A DNA stretch of 64,000 bases from Methylobacterium gregans (GTDB lineage Bacteria; Pseudomonadota; Alphaproteobacteria; Rhizobiales; Beijerinckiaceae). A program made the translations under genes and the position numbers. Below are positions 14,560-22,453 of the stretch, piece by piece (position 1 is the stretch's first letter; each line of letters starts with the position of its first letter). Location of the stretch: positions 1 through 64,000 of the forward strand of contig NZ_BPQM01000026.1 of assembly GCF_022179245.1 (NCBI RefSeq), in the 5' to 3' direction. The notes below the pieces were generated by a model. The model was given only the letters and a program-made list of their open reading frames with translations. It made no database searches and was not told the DNA's origin.

Positions 14560-14793
14560 ATGGACCTCGCTGCCTACCTCTCCGAGCGGAAGATCAGGCC
14601 CGCGGCATTCGCGGCCGAGATCGGCGTTCCGCCATCCACGATCACGCGCATCCTCCGGGGTGAGCGCGATCCGCGCGCTGGCACGATCCGCAAGATCGTC
14701 GAGGGGACGGGGGGTGAGGTGACGGCGGCGGAGCTGATCGCAGCTCCGCTACCAGCCAACACCGATGCCGCCGACCCACAGAGGGCCGCGTGA
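14560..14793 (+). CDS. Cro-like helix-turn-helix protein
   Basis: The 77-residue protein has a compact HTH at about residues 10-50 (IRPAAFAAEIGVPPSTITRI, then LRGERDPRAGTIRKIVEGTG). It is divergent from the repressor gene and first on the rightward transcript, the place of cro. No normal ribosome site precedes ATG 14560: the only purine run, GAGG, is one base away. It probably binds the same operators and drives the lytic switch. Confidence 0.85.
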   Translation: MDLAAYLSERKIRPAAFAAEIGVPPSTITRILRGERDPRAGTIRKIVEGTGGEVTAAELIAAPLPANTDAADPQRAA

Positions 14794-14915
14794 TGCGCGG
14801 CATCGTCATCGGCCTTTTCATCATGGTGCCGTTCTACGCGGCGGCCTGGGCGTACGCCTCGGGCGCCGCGTCGAGAGGCGCGCTGCCAGTGCTGCATCTC
14901 GGGGGCCAGCCGTGA
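14793..14915 (+). CDS. Small membrane protein, 40 aa
   Basis: ATG 14793 overlaps the Cro-like stop (TGATG). One hydrophobic segment (GIVIGLFIMVPFYAAAWAYA) is followed by a short tail. Coupling at both ends supports it as real. Its function is unknown. Confidence 0.55.
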   Translation: MRGIVIGLFIMVPFYAAAWAYASGAASRGALPVLHLGGQP

Positions 14916-15079
14916 GCGCCCGGCGCCATCACCGCGTGCTGCTCCGGGTTCGCTCCCGCCGCGGCGTTCAGACTTTCTGGCTGGTGGCCGCCGACGGCGT
15001 GCCCGTCCTCGTCTGGGCGCAGGCTCGATCGACCGGCGACGGCCTGCTCCTGGCCTCGTTCGGAGGCGCGTCCCGATGA
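14912..15079 (+). CDS. Hypothetical early protein, 55 aa
   Basis: GTG 14912 overlaps the previous stop (GTGA). The basic N-terminus (SARRHHRVLLRVRSRRG) leads to short strands (FWLVAADGVPVLVWAQA). Its function is unknown. Confidence 0.55.
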   Translation: MSARRHHRVLLRVRSRRGVQTFWLVAADGVPVLVWAQARSTGDGLLLASFGGASR

Positions 15080-15558
15080 GCGCGCCCACTCCCCTCTCAC
15101 CGCGTGCGTCTGCCGGCTACCAGCGTCGGGCCCCTGGTCCGGTGCCGGCTTCCTCCTGTCCGGACCGTCCGATGCCGCACGACACCGCTCGACTGCGCCT
15201 TCTCGATCTTGCCGGCGCCTGCCGGCTCGCCTCGGCTGATGCTCTCCTTGCTGCCCGCGTGTTCGAGCGGGACACCGCCGATATCGGATCGGCCACCTAC
15301 GTCACGCGGATCCGTGCCGACATGGCCGCGCTCGGCGTCCGTCTGGAACAGGCGGCGTACCACCTCGAGGGCGAGGCGCACGATCCCGACCTTCCGGGCT
15401 GGCTCGCGCACCGCGCGGCGGGCGGGGTGGTCCTCTGCAAGCAGGCAGACGGCGCCGGGCGTGTCGTCGTTGCCGACGAAGAGCGTCGCACCGCCCAGCC
15501 GGTGCGGCTGAAGCACCTGCTGATGAAGCTCGGCCAGCGCCTCCGGCAGGTGGCGTGA
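15076..15558 (+). CDS. Hypothetical early protein, 160 aa
   Basis: It starts by ATGA overlap at 15076. After a Pro-rich N-terminus there is a helical core (ARLRLLDLAGACRLASADAL) and a C-terminal domain. No recognised motif or membrane segment is present. It is the last gene before the terminator at 15812. Confidence 0.6.
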   Translation: MSAPTPLSPRASAGYQRRAPGPVPASSCPDRPMPHDTARLRLLDLAGACRLASADALLAARVFERDTADIGSATYVTRIRADMAALGVRLEQAAYHLEGEAHDPDLPGWLAHRAAGGVVLCKQADGAGRVVVADEERRTAQPVRLKHLLMKLGQRLRQVA

Positions 15559-15811
15559 GATGTCGTCGCTCGCGATCATAGCGGTCGGTCCCGCCCCGGT
15601 TCGCGAAATCTGTACTGCGCACGTGCCGCTCATGCGGTTACTGCGCGCCGGGCCCCTGTGCATATCTGTCTCCCTCTCGCGTCGCGTGTCGCGGCCGAGC
15701 GCCGGTCCGTCGTTCGCCCCTCATCGGCGGGCCGGCGTCCAAGTTTCGCGCCTTGTGCGCGTCCCCGGGCACCTGCGGGTGCAAACGCTGGATGGCGTTT
15801 CCTCCCCGACT

Positions 15812-15842
15812 GCCGGCGCCCTCGCGGCGCCGGCCTTTTCTT
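15812..15842 (+). terminator. Strong rho-independent terminator (tR-like)
   Basis: GCCGGCGCC pairs perfectly with GGCGCCGGC across a 5-base loop, followed by CTTTTCTT. It stands between the immediate-early genes and the replication genes, the place of tR1 in lambda. Confidence 0.8.
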
Positions 15843-15886
15843 CCCCGGATCGCACCGGTCGCAGCCTCACGGCTCCCGGATGCGAG

Positions 15887-15925
15887 CGCGCCGGCCGACC
15901 CGTGTCTCGGGGCCCGGCCGGCGCG
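15887..15925. repeat. 11-bp GC inverted repeat
   Basis: CGCGCCGGCCG at 15887-15897 and CGGCCGGCGCG at 15915-15925 form a perfect stem with a 17-base loop. No T-run follows, so it may be a structural or protein-binding RNA element. Confidence 0.5.
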
Positions 15926-16019
15926 TCCCTTTCCCGGCGTGATCGCCTCCGCCGCCAAGCTGTCGGCGATCGCGCTGCTGTGCCTGCGTCCCCCACCGAA
16001 CTGGCTGGAGGTTGCTGAG

Positions 16020-16469
16020 ATGACCGCTGCCTCCTTCGCTACCAGCCTCGCCTCCGGCCTCTCCTCCGATGCCCCCTCCTTGATGCTCACAGCATCGGGG
16101 AGTTCGATGGGAAAGACCGGTCAGATTCGGCGAAAGGTTTCTCAGGTCGATGGCCGAACGTTAGCGGAACACGTCTGCGCCTTCCTGCGCGAGCAGCACC
16201 CGGTGAAGACAGCCCAGAGCGTCGAGGCCGAGACCGGGATCTCCGCGCACACGGTGCGGAAGTGGCTCGACCAGGGCAACGCGCCCAGCGGCCCGGCCTA
16301 CGACGCGCTGGTGCGCCGCTACGGCGCGCCCTTCCTCTGCAGCGTGCATCCCGAGACGCGCGACGCCTGGTTCGCGCACGTCGCCCGGATGCAGGAGCAG
16401 GAGCGGCTCGAGGCGAAGGCCCGGCAGATCCGCCAGCGTCTCACCGACATGCGGGAGGGGCACCTGTGA
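16020..16469 (+). CDS. Helix-turn-helix regulator, 149 aa
   Basis: ATG 16020 has GGAGG eight bases upstream. The core (AQSVEAETGISAHTVRKWLD) is a clear helix-turn-helix, followed by a segment that includes YGAPFLCSVHPETRDAW and a charged C-terminal helix. It is first in the replication operon and is probably a DNA-binding regulator. Confidence 0.65.
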   Translation: MTAASFATSLASGLSSDAPSLMLTASGSSMGKTGQIRRKVSQVDGRTLAEHVCAFLREQHPVKTAQSVEAETGISAHTVRKWLDQGNAPSGPAYDALVRRYGAPFLCSVHPETRDAWFAHVARMQEQERLEAKARQIRQRLTDMREGHL

Positions 16470-16645
16470 TCCGCGTTCAGTTCGCCGAGCTAACCGCCAA
16501 CATCCTACGCGGCCTCGCCTACGCGCTGACCTGGATCGGCGATCTCGCCAACCCTGTCCTCGCCTCGTCCCGCCTCTGGCAGCAGCGCGCCCGCGAGTGG
16601 AACCCGCGCCTCTGGGATCGCACCGGCCGCCGCGGTCCGCCCTAG
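16466..16645 (+). CDS. Hypothetical protein, 59 aa
   Basis: GTG 16466 overlaps the previous stop (GTGA). The small protein contains an amphipathic segment (LRGLAYALTWIGDLANPVLA) and several Trp and Arg residues at the end. Its function is unknown. Confidence 0.5.
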   Translation: MIRVQFAELTANILRGLAYALTWIGDLANPVLASSRLWQQRAREWNPRLWDRTGRRGPP

Positions 16646-16728
16646 CACCGAGACTGATCCCGAAACGAGAACCGCCCGGCCTGCTGGAACAGGACCGGGC
16701 GGAAGGTCGAAGTTTGTTGGAGCGCGAC

Positions 16729-17265
16729 ATGGAAGACATAAGTCTCCACCCGGCGCAAGATGCCGCGGCTGTTCTTTCCGACTCGAATACTGCCCTCAGC
16801 ACGACGGGCCCGGCTCGGGTGATCCTCGGCGTGGATCCAGGCGCCTCGGGCGCGCTCGCGTTCTACCGGCCGGATCAGCCGGCCCGGATCGAGGTGTACG
16901 ACGCGCCCATCGTCGACAAGCAGCTCGACGTGCCGGAGCTGGCGCGCCTGATCCGCGCGTCGGGCGCCACGGAGGCGATCGTCGAGCGCGTCTCGGCGAT
17001 GCCCAAGCAAGGCGTCTCCTCGACCTTCAAGTTCGGCATGGCCTACGGGGCGGTGCTGGCCGCGGTGGCGGTGCTCGAGCTGCCGCTCCGCCAGGAGACC
17101 CCGGGTCGTTGGAAGCGGCATTTCCGGCTCGATTCCGACAAGGAGCGGGCGCGGGCGCTCGCGATCCAGACGTGGCCGAGCTCGGCCGACTTCCGTCTCA
17201 AGAAGCACCACGGCCGGGCCGAGGCCGCTCTGATCGCCCGCTTCGCCGCGGAGGTGGTGCGGTGA
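16729..17265 (+). CDS. RuvC-like Holliday junction nuclease
   Basis: From ATG 16729 (GGAG six bases upstream) the protein has 178 residues. The first strand VILGVDPGASGALAFY carries the RuvC Asp, AIVERVSAMPKQG gives the Glu, and the C-terminal HHGRAEAALIARF corresponds to the helix bearing the last acidic ligand, here with His/Glu instead of the usual Asp pair. It probably resolves branched phage DNA during replication or before packaging. A GC hairpin lies just upstream at 16667-16702. Confidence 0.8.
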   Translation: MEDISLHPAQDAAAVLSDSNTALSTTGPARVILGVDPGASGALAFYRPDQPARIEVYDAPIVDKQLDVPELARLIRASGATEAIVERVSAMPKQGVSSTFKFGMAYGAVLAAVAVLELPLRQETPGRWKRHFRLDSDKERARALAIQTWPSSADFRLKKHHGRAEAALIARFAAEVVR

Positions 17266-17498
17266 AGATCGGCTTCGCCTCGGCCCGGCTCGGCATGACC
17301 GAGACGCGCGTGGCGTTCTGGCTCGCAGCCGGGTGCGGCCTCGTCCTGGCCGACGGCGTATGGCTCCTGGAGGGGCCGCACCGCCTGCGTGGGCCGGGTC
17401 CGTGCCCGGCGCCGGTACCGGAGAAGCTCGCACGCGCGGCGATCGCGCGCGGCACGCGCTACCGCATGCCCGACGACCTGTTCGCGAGGGCGGCATGA
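17262..17498 (+). CDS. Hypothetical protein, 78 aa
   Basis: GTG 17262 overlaps the RuvC-like stop and ATGA 17495 overlaps the next gene. The N-terminal half may form a short helical DNA-reading unit (ARLGMTETRVAFWLAAG). Its function is unknown. Confidence 0.55.
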   Translation: MKIGFASARLGMTETRVAFWLAAGCGLVLADGVWLLEGPHRLRGPGPCPAPVPEKLARAAIARGTRYRMPDDLFARAA

Positions 17499-18217
17499 TC
17501 CCGGCCGGCCACACCGCCGTCATGGCGCAGCGCTGCGAGGCGCCCGACAGCCTCGACCTGTTCTGTACGCCCCCGTGGGCCACGCGCGCGCTCATCGAGA
17601 GCGTGCTGCGCCCGCGCCTGCTCTGCCGACGCTGGGAGAGCGCGTGGGATCCAGCCTGCGGCCTCGGCCATATGTCCGCGGTCCTGGAGGAGTACTTCGC
17701 CCCGGTCGTTGCGACCGACGTGTTCGAGCACGGCGGCGTGCGCACGCCGTGGCCGGCCGCCTGGCTGCGCGTCCAGGACTTCCTCGACGAGCAGGCCGAG
17801 ACGCCCGTCGTCGACTGGATCGTCACGAACCCGCCGTTCAAGGTGGCAGACGCGTTCGTGCTGCGCGCGCTCGAGCTCGCCCAGGCCGGCGTCGCCATGC
17901 TGGTGCGCACCGCCTGGATCGAAGGCGCGGACCGGTACCAGCGGATCTTCAACGCCCACCCGCCGACCTTCGTCGCGCAATTCTGCGAGCGCGTGCCGAT
18001 GGTGAAGGGCCGTTGGGATCCGACGGCCAGCACCGCCACGGCCTACGCCTGGGTGATCTGGACCGTCCGGCGCGGCTCGGCCGGACACGACCCGCGTGCG
18101 CGCTGCACGGATCTGATCTGGATTCCACCGGGCCAGAGGGATGCGCTGACCCGGCCAGACGACGCCATGCGGCTCGGCTTCCAGGCCGATGCCCCACTCC
18201 TCGCGTGCGTGGAGTAG
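17495..18217 (+). CDS. SAM-dependent DNA methyltransferase
   Basis: The 240-residue protein has the AdoMet-binding motif I (AWDPACGLGHMSAVL), an acidic motif II (VVATDVFEHGG) and the catalytic NPPF (IVTNPPFKVAD) typical of amino-methyltransferases, most often adenine-N6. It has no obvious target-recognition domain and no partner nuclease. It probably protects phage DNA against host restriction or marks it for regulation. Confidence 0.8.
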   Translation: MIPAGHTAVMAQRCEAPDSLDLFCTPPWATRALIESVLRPRLLCRRWESAWDPACGLGHMSAVLEEYFAPVVATDVFEHGGVRTPWPAAWLRVQDFLDEQAETPVVDWIVTNPPFKVADAFVLRALELAQAGVAMLVRTAWIEGADRYQRIFNAHPPTFVAQFCERVPMVKGRWDPTASTATAYAWVIWTVRRGSAGHDPRARCTDLIWIPPGQRDALTRPDDAMRLGFQADAPLLACVE

Positions 18218-18221
18218 CGGC

Positions 18222-18530
18222 ATGGGTCAGCCCTCCCCCCAGTGGCTCGCCGAGCAGCAGCGCGCCGAGCAGGCCGTCATCGACCGCTTCGCCGACCTCG
18301 ACCGCGTGATCGATCGCGTCGAGGCGCTGGTCCGGCGCGCCGACGAGACCGCCCGCGTACTCGCCGCCACCCCGAACTGCGACGGCACCCCGCGGCTCCA
18401 GGAAGCCAACGACCTTCGGCAGGTGCTGGAGATCGTGAAGCACCACCAGGCCAACCTCGACCGGGTGCACCTCCTCGAGGAGCCCAGCCGGCGCCCGAAG
18501 CCCGCCGCGCGCGCCGGGGGCCGGCCATGA
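18222..18530 (+). CDS. Hypothetical coiled-coil protein, 102 aa
   Basis: GGAG precedes ATG 18222. The protein is almost all helix (LAEQQRAEQAVIDRFADLDR), suggesting a coiled coil, and has a Pro/Arg-rich tail. It overlaps the helicase start by four bases. Its function is unknown. Confidence 0.55.
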   Translation: MGQPSPQWLAEQQRAEQAVIDRFADLDRVIDRVEALVRRADETARVLAATPNCDGTPRLQEANDLRQVLEIVKHHQANLDRVHLLEEPSRRPKPAARAGGRP

Positions 18531-19648
18531 CGTGGTCCCCGCAGCAGGACGCGGCGCTCCTCGCCATCCGCGACTGGCACCGCGATTCCGACGACCAAGT
18601 GTTCTACCTCGGCGGTTACGCCGGCACGGGCAAGACGACGATCGCCAAGGAAGCGGCCGCCAGCGTCAGCGAGAACGCTCTCTTCGCAGCCTTCACCGGC
18701 AAGGCCGCCCTGGTGCTGCAGTCGAAGGGCTGCACCGGCGCGCAGACCATCCACTCGCTGATCTACAAGGCCTACGAGCACGAGGACATCGACGAGAAGA
18801 CCGGCGAGATCCTGCGCGTCGAGTGGCGCTACGGGCTCAACCCGCTCTCCGAGGTGACCACGGCCGACCTCGTCGTGATCGACGAGTGCTCGATGGTGGG
18901 CGACCGGCTGGGCGAGGACCTGCTCTCCTTCGGCACGAAGGTCCTGGTGCTCGGCGATCCCGCACAGCTGCCGCCGGTGCGCGGCGAGGGTTTCTTCACC
19001 CGCGTCGAGCCCGACTTCATGCTCACCGAGATCCACCGGCAGGCGGCCGACAACCCGATCATCCGCATGTCGATGGACGTGCGTGAGGGGCGCCGGCTCA
19101 GCCGGGGCGGCTACGGCGACAGCCGGGTGATCGAGCTGCGCAGCCTCGGCCAGCGCATGGTCACGGGCGCCGACCAGGTTCTGGTCGGGCTCAACCGCAC
19201 CCGGCGCACCGTGAACGCGAAGGTCCGGCACCTGCAGGGCCGCGACCCGAACCGGCCCGAGGTGGGCGACAGGCTGGTATGTCTGAAGAACGACCGGAAT
19301 CGCGCGCTGCTCAACGGCGGCCTCTGGACCGTGTCCTCGATCGAGGATCGCGATGAGGGCTTCCTCGCCCTGGAGCTGGCCTCGATCGACGTGCGCCGCC
19401 TGACCGCCCGGGTGAAGGTCCACCGCCTGTTCTTCGACACCCGGGCCGACGAGATCCCCTGGGAGATCCGGAAGAAGAGCGACGAGTTCACCTACGGCTA
19501 CGCGCTCACCGTCCACAAGGCGCAGGGCTCGCAGTGGGACAACGTCCTGCTCATCGATGAGAGCTCGACCTTCCGGGATAACAGATCCCGTCATCTTTAT
19601 ACTGGAATTACCCGCGCTGCAGAGCGCTTGACTGTAGCTGTGGCGTGA
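18527..19648 (+). CDS. SF1B DNA helicase, RecD2/Dda-like
   Basis: The 373-residue protein shows Walker A GYAGTGKTTIA (about residue 33), motif Ia AFTGKAAL, motif II VVIDECSMV, motif III VLGDPAQLPPV, and near the end the DEFTYGYALTVHKAQGSQWD and YTGITRAAERL motifs. It is a 5'-3' helicase of the kind phages use at forks or in recombination. The last 25 codons are visibly richer in A+T than the rest of the gene. Confidence 0.9.
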   Translation: MTWSPQQDAALLAIRDWHRDSDDQVFYLGGYAGTGKTTIAKEAAASVSENALFAAFTGKAALVLQSKGCTGAQTIHSLIYKAYEHEDIDEKTGEILRVEWRYGLNPLSEVTTADLVVIDECSMVGDRLGEDLLSFGTKVLVLGDPAQLPPVRGEGFFTRVEPDFMLTEIHRQAADNPIIRMSMDVREGRRLSRGGYGDSRVIELRSLGQRMVTGADQVLVGLNRTRRTVNAKVRHLQGRDPNRPEVGDRLVCLKNDRNRALLNGGLWTVSSIEDRDEGFLALELASIDVRRLTARVKVHRLFFDTRADEIPWEIRKKSDEFTYGYALTVHKAQGSQWDNVLLIDESSTFRDNRSRHLYTGITRAAERLTVAVA

Positions 19649-20172
19649 GAACGACGATGGGACGCGTCATTCACGGGCATTCGCCGGAAGGTCGACCTTC
19701 ACCGGAGTACCGCGCCTACGCGGCGATGAAGAACCGGTGCCTGAACAGGAACCAGGCCCGGTACAAGGACTATGGCGCGCGCGGCATCGGCATCTGCAGC
19801 CGATGGCTCCACGGCGATGGCGAGCTCACCGGCTTCCAGTGCTTCCTCGTCGACATGGGCACGAAGCCTAGCCCCGGTCACAGCCTCGAACGACGCCGCA
19901 ACCAGGATGGGTACGGGCCTGACAACTGCGTCTGGGCAACCCGGACGGAACAGGCTCGGAACACGCGCGGGGGTCGGATCATCGACGTCTGCGATCACCC
20001 GATGCTGCTGGTCGAGGCTGTCGAGCGCTGGGGCGCCGTCTCTTACGACACGACGTCGATGCGGCTTCACCGCGGCTGGTCGGCGCACGATGCGCTCTTC
20101 GTACCGAAGGGAGGCAAGCCGGGGGACGCCGATCTGATGCTCTATGGCGTCAGTGCCGAGGTGACGGCATGA
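19645..20172 (+). CDS. HNH/homing-endonuclease-like protein
   Basis: The core from about residues 20-115 (EYRAYAAMKNRCLNRNQARY, then KDYGARGIGICSRWL, and PDNCVWATRTEQARNTR) matches a widespread phage HNH-like family that inserts between genes. It starts at GTG 19645, overlapping the helicase stop, or at ATG 19657. Such proteins are usually mobile and may cut phage genomes lacking the insertion. A C-terminal extension of about 60 residues is not recognised. Confidence 0.65.
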   Translation: MRTTMGRVIHGHSPEGRPSPEYRAYAAMKNRCLNRNQARYKDYGARGIGICSRWLHGDGELTGFQCFLVDMGTKPSPGHSLERRRNQDGYGPDNCVWATRTEQARNTRGGRIIDVCDHPMLLVEAVERWGAVSYDTTSMRLHRGWSAHDALFVPKGGKPGDADLMLYGVSAEVTA

Positions 20173-20792
20173 GCGCCGCCGAGATCTATGCCAGCTGCGC
20201 GCGGCTCCGGCAGGTGCACCTCGAGTGGTTCGCGGCCGCCGGCGTCTCGGGCTTCGCCCTGCTCGGCTACCTCGCGGACCCGGCCGCCGTCGGCGTCGCC
20301 GCCCACCACCTCGTCTGGCGCGGGCGCATCCCGTTCACGCTCGGCTTCGAGGTCCGGCAGGCCCGGGTGCAGTTCCTGCGCGGTAGCCGCTTCGTCTTCG
20401 CCGACGACAAGCGGGCCGATCCCGACGCGCTCGTGCCGGCCTTCGTGATCCCCGCGATCGAGGACGACGAGCTGCTCGACCTGGTTGCGTGGCATCCGAA
20501 GACGGGCCGGCTCGCGTCCCTGAACCGGCATGTCGGGGTCCTGATCGGTCCGGTCGCGCCCACAGTCGACGAGCCGCTGCTCGTCTTCCCGGACCCGCTC
20601 GCGTGGCTCGCCGTGTGCCGGCGCGGCGCGGTGATCGTGCACGAGAGCCTCGCCCGGCCCTTCCTGCTGGACCAGCCCGCGCTCCAGGCCGCGGACGTCG
20701 CGCACGGCGAATCCCTCCAGGCCATGCTCGCGAAGGTGCGCCTGCCGCGCATCGTCGTGCCCACGGACAGCATCGCGCGAGCAGCAGCATGA
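20169..20792 (+). CDS. Hypothetical replication-region protein, 207 aa
   Basis: It is coupled by ATGA at both ends, between the HNH-like gene and the replication ATPase. It reads as an alpha/beta protein with several hydrophobic strands (RVQFLRGSRFVFADD, then PAFVIPAIEDDELLDLVAWH). A degenerate Toprim-like arrangement (strand, acidic pair, strand) is possible. Its position suggests a primase-associated function, which I cannot prove. Confidence 0.6.
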   Translation: MSAAEIYASCARLRQVHLEWFAAAGVSGFALLGYLADPAAVGVAAHHLVWRGRIPFTLGFEVRQARVQFLRGSRFVFADDKRADPDALVPAFVIPAIEDDELLDLVAWHPKTGRLASLNRHVGVLIGPVAPTVDEPLLVFPDPLAWLAVCRRGAVIVHESLARPFLLDQPALQAADVAHGESLQAMLAKVRLPRIVVPTDSIARAAA

Positions 20793-22453
20793 CCAGCGTC
20801 ACCCAGCTCTACGATGCGAAGCGGCTCCAGAAGCGTGCGAAGACGAACGGGGCGCACGCTCCGGACGACGACGGCGATGGGCCGGACGGCTCACGCCGTG
20901 TCATCCAGATCAAAGCCGCGGAGCAGCCGCGCGTCGTCGACGAGACGGAAACGGCGCTGATCGATATGGGCGCCCCGGTCTACGTGCGTGCCGGGCGCCT
21001 GGTGCAGCCCATCCTCGAGGAGACCTTGGCTTCGGGCGGGCGGGCGACCGTGGTCGGCCGCATCAAGGAGCTGTGCTCGGCCTCGCTCACAGACCTGCTC
21101 GGCCGCGCCGTGACCTTCAAGCGGTACTCGGAGCAGCGCCAGACGTGGATCAAGACCGACCCGCCGCGATGGGTGGCCGAGCACCTGCTCGCCCGCGCCG
21201 GGATGTGGACGTTTCCCAGGCTGTCGGGCGTCATCACCACGCCGACGCTGAGGCCTGACGGAAGCCTCCTGGACACCGCAGGGTACGACGAGGCGACCGG
21301 CCTCTTCGTCCTGCTCGATCCGGGTTTCCGCCTCCCCCACATACCGTCACGGCCGACCCGTGCCGACGCCGAGCGCGCCTTGGAGCTGCTCACCGACATC
21401 GTGTCAGGCTTTCCCTTCGTCGGCCCCGCAGACCGTTCCGTCGCTCTGTCGGGGATCCTCACGACCGTGCTGAGACCGGCACTGCCAGTCGTGCCCTTGC
21501 ACGCGATCCGGGCCCACAGCCCCGGGACGGGCAAGAGCTATCTGGTCGACCTGTTCTCGGCGATCGCCGCCGGGCGGCCGTGCCCGGTGATCACGGCGGG
21601 GAAGACAGAGGAGGAGACCGAGAAGCGCCTCGGCGCCATGCTCCTCGACGGCGCGCCGCTGATCTCGATCGACAACGCCAACGGCGAACTCGGCGGCGAC
21701 ATGCTCTGCCAGATGACGGAGCGACCGCTGGTGCGGGTGCGCGTGCTCGGGCGGAGCGAATCCCCAGAGATCGAGTGCCGCTCGATGCCCTTCGCGACTG
21801 GCAACAAGCTCACGCTCGTCGGCGACATGACCCGACGGGCCGTGCTCTGCTCACTGGACGCCCAGGTCGAGCGCCCCGAGCTGCGAAACTTCGACTTCGA
21901 TCCCGTCCTTCGCGCGATGGCCGATCGCGGGCGATACGTGGCTGCCGCGCTCACGATCCTGCTGGCCTACCGCGCTGCCAGTTCACCCCGGGTCTGCGGA
22001 CCGCTTGGCTCCTACGGGGCTTGGTCGGCGACCGTTCGATCCGCCCTGATCTGGCTCGGCGAGGCCGATCCAACGGCCAGCATGGAAACGGCTCGGGCCG
22101 AGGACCCGAACCTCTCTCAGCAACGCGAGCTGTTCGAGCACTGGCAGGAACACCTCGACGAGGGGCGCTTCTACAGCGTCTCCGAGGTCGTGGCGGTCGC
22201 ATGCGAGACGGACCAGTTCGACCAGCAGTACCGCAGGCCTCTGTTCCGCGATCTCCTGATGGTCCGCACCGGGGCCAGAGCGGCAACGCCGTCCACGGTC
22301 TCCATCGGGAAGTGGTTCAAGACCCTCAGCGGCCAGGTCATGGCCGGGCATCGGCTTGTGGACCATCCCGACGAGAAACGCGGCAATCGGTACGCCCTTA
22401 TGCGGCTCCACGCGTCGGACGACGACGATGCCCGACAGACCGTGAGCCCGTGA
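20789..22453 (+). CDS. Phage replication AAA+ ATPase / helicase
   Basis: The 554-residue protein has a basic N-terminus, then an ATPase domain with Walker A HSPGTGKSYLVDL (about residue 245), a Walker B-like strand APLISIDNANG and an arginine-finger region (GDMTRRAVLCSLD, then RPELRNFDFD). This is the layout of phage primase/helicase-type proteins of the D5/DUF927 kind. It is the largest replication gene and is followed at once by a remarkable inverted repeat that could be an origin or structured mRNA. Confidence 0.75.
   Translation: MTSVTQLYDAKRLQKRAKTNGAHAPDDDGDGPDGSRRVIQIKAAEQPRVVDETETALIDMGAPVYVRAGRLVQPILEETLASGGRATVVGRIKELCSASLTDLLGRAVTFKRYSEQRQTWIKTDPPRWVAEHLLARAGMWTFPRLSGVITTPTLRPDGSLLDTAGYDEATGLFVLLDPGFRLPHIPSRPTRADAERALELLTDIVSGFPFVGPADRSVALSGILTTVLRPALPVVPLHAIRAHSPGTGKSYLVDLFSAIAAGRPCPVITAGKTEEETEKRLGAMLLDGAPLISIDNANGELGGDMLCQMTERPLVRVRVLGRSESPEIECRSMPFATGNKLTLVGDMTRRAVLCSLDAQVERPELRNFDFDPVLRAMADRGRYVAAALTILLAYRAASSPRVCGPLGSYGAWSATVRSALIWLGEADPTASMETARAEDPNLSQQRELFEHWQEHLDEGRFYSVSEVVAVACETDQFDQQYRRPLFRDLLMVRTGARAATPSTVSIGKWFKTLSGQVMAGHRLVDHPDEKRGNRYALMRLHASDDDDARQTVSP

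Larger units (their letters stand above)
15559..16019. other. Early-operon intergenic region with hairpins
   Basis: This 461-base gap splits the rightward early operon. A frame at 15560-16018 exists, but it reads through a perfect terminator hairpin and has Arg/Ser-rich composition, so I treat it as chance. The region holds a terminator (15812-15842) and a second long hairpin (15887-15925). A nut-like or promoter element would be expected here but is not recognisable. Confidence 0.5.

Noticed and set aside
15560-16018. Possible 152-codon gene in the early intergenic region
   Set aside because: It would be translated through a perfect terminator hairpin, has Ser/Arg/Pro-rich chance composition, and overlaps the better supported gene start at 16020 only at its last base.
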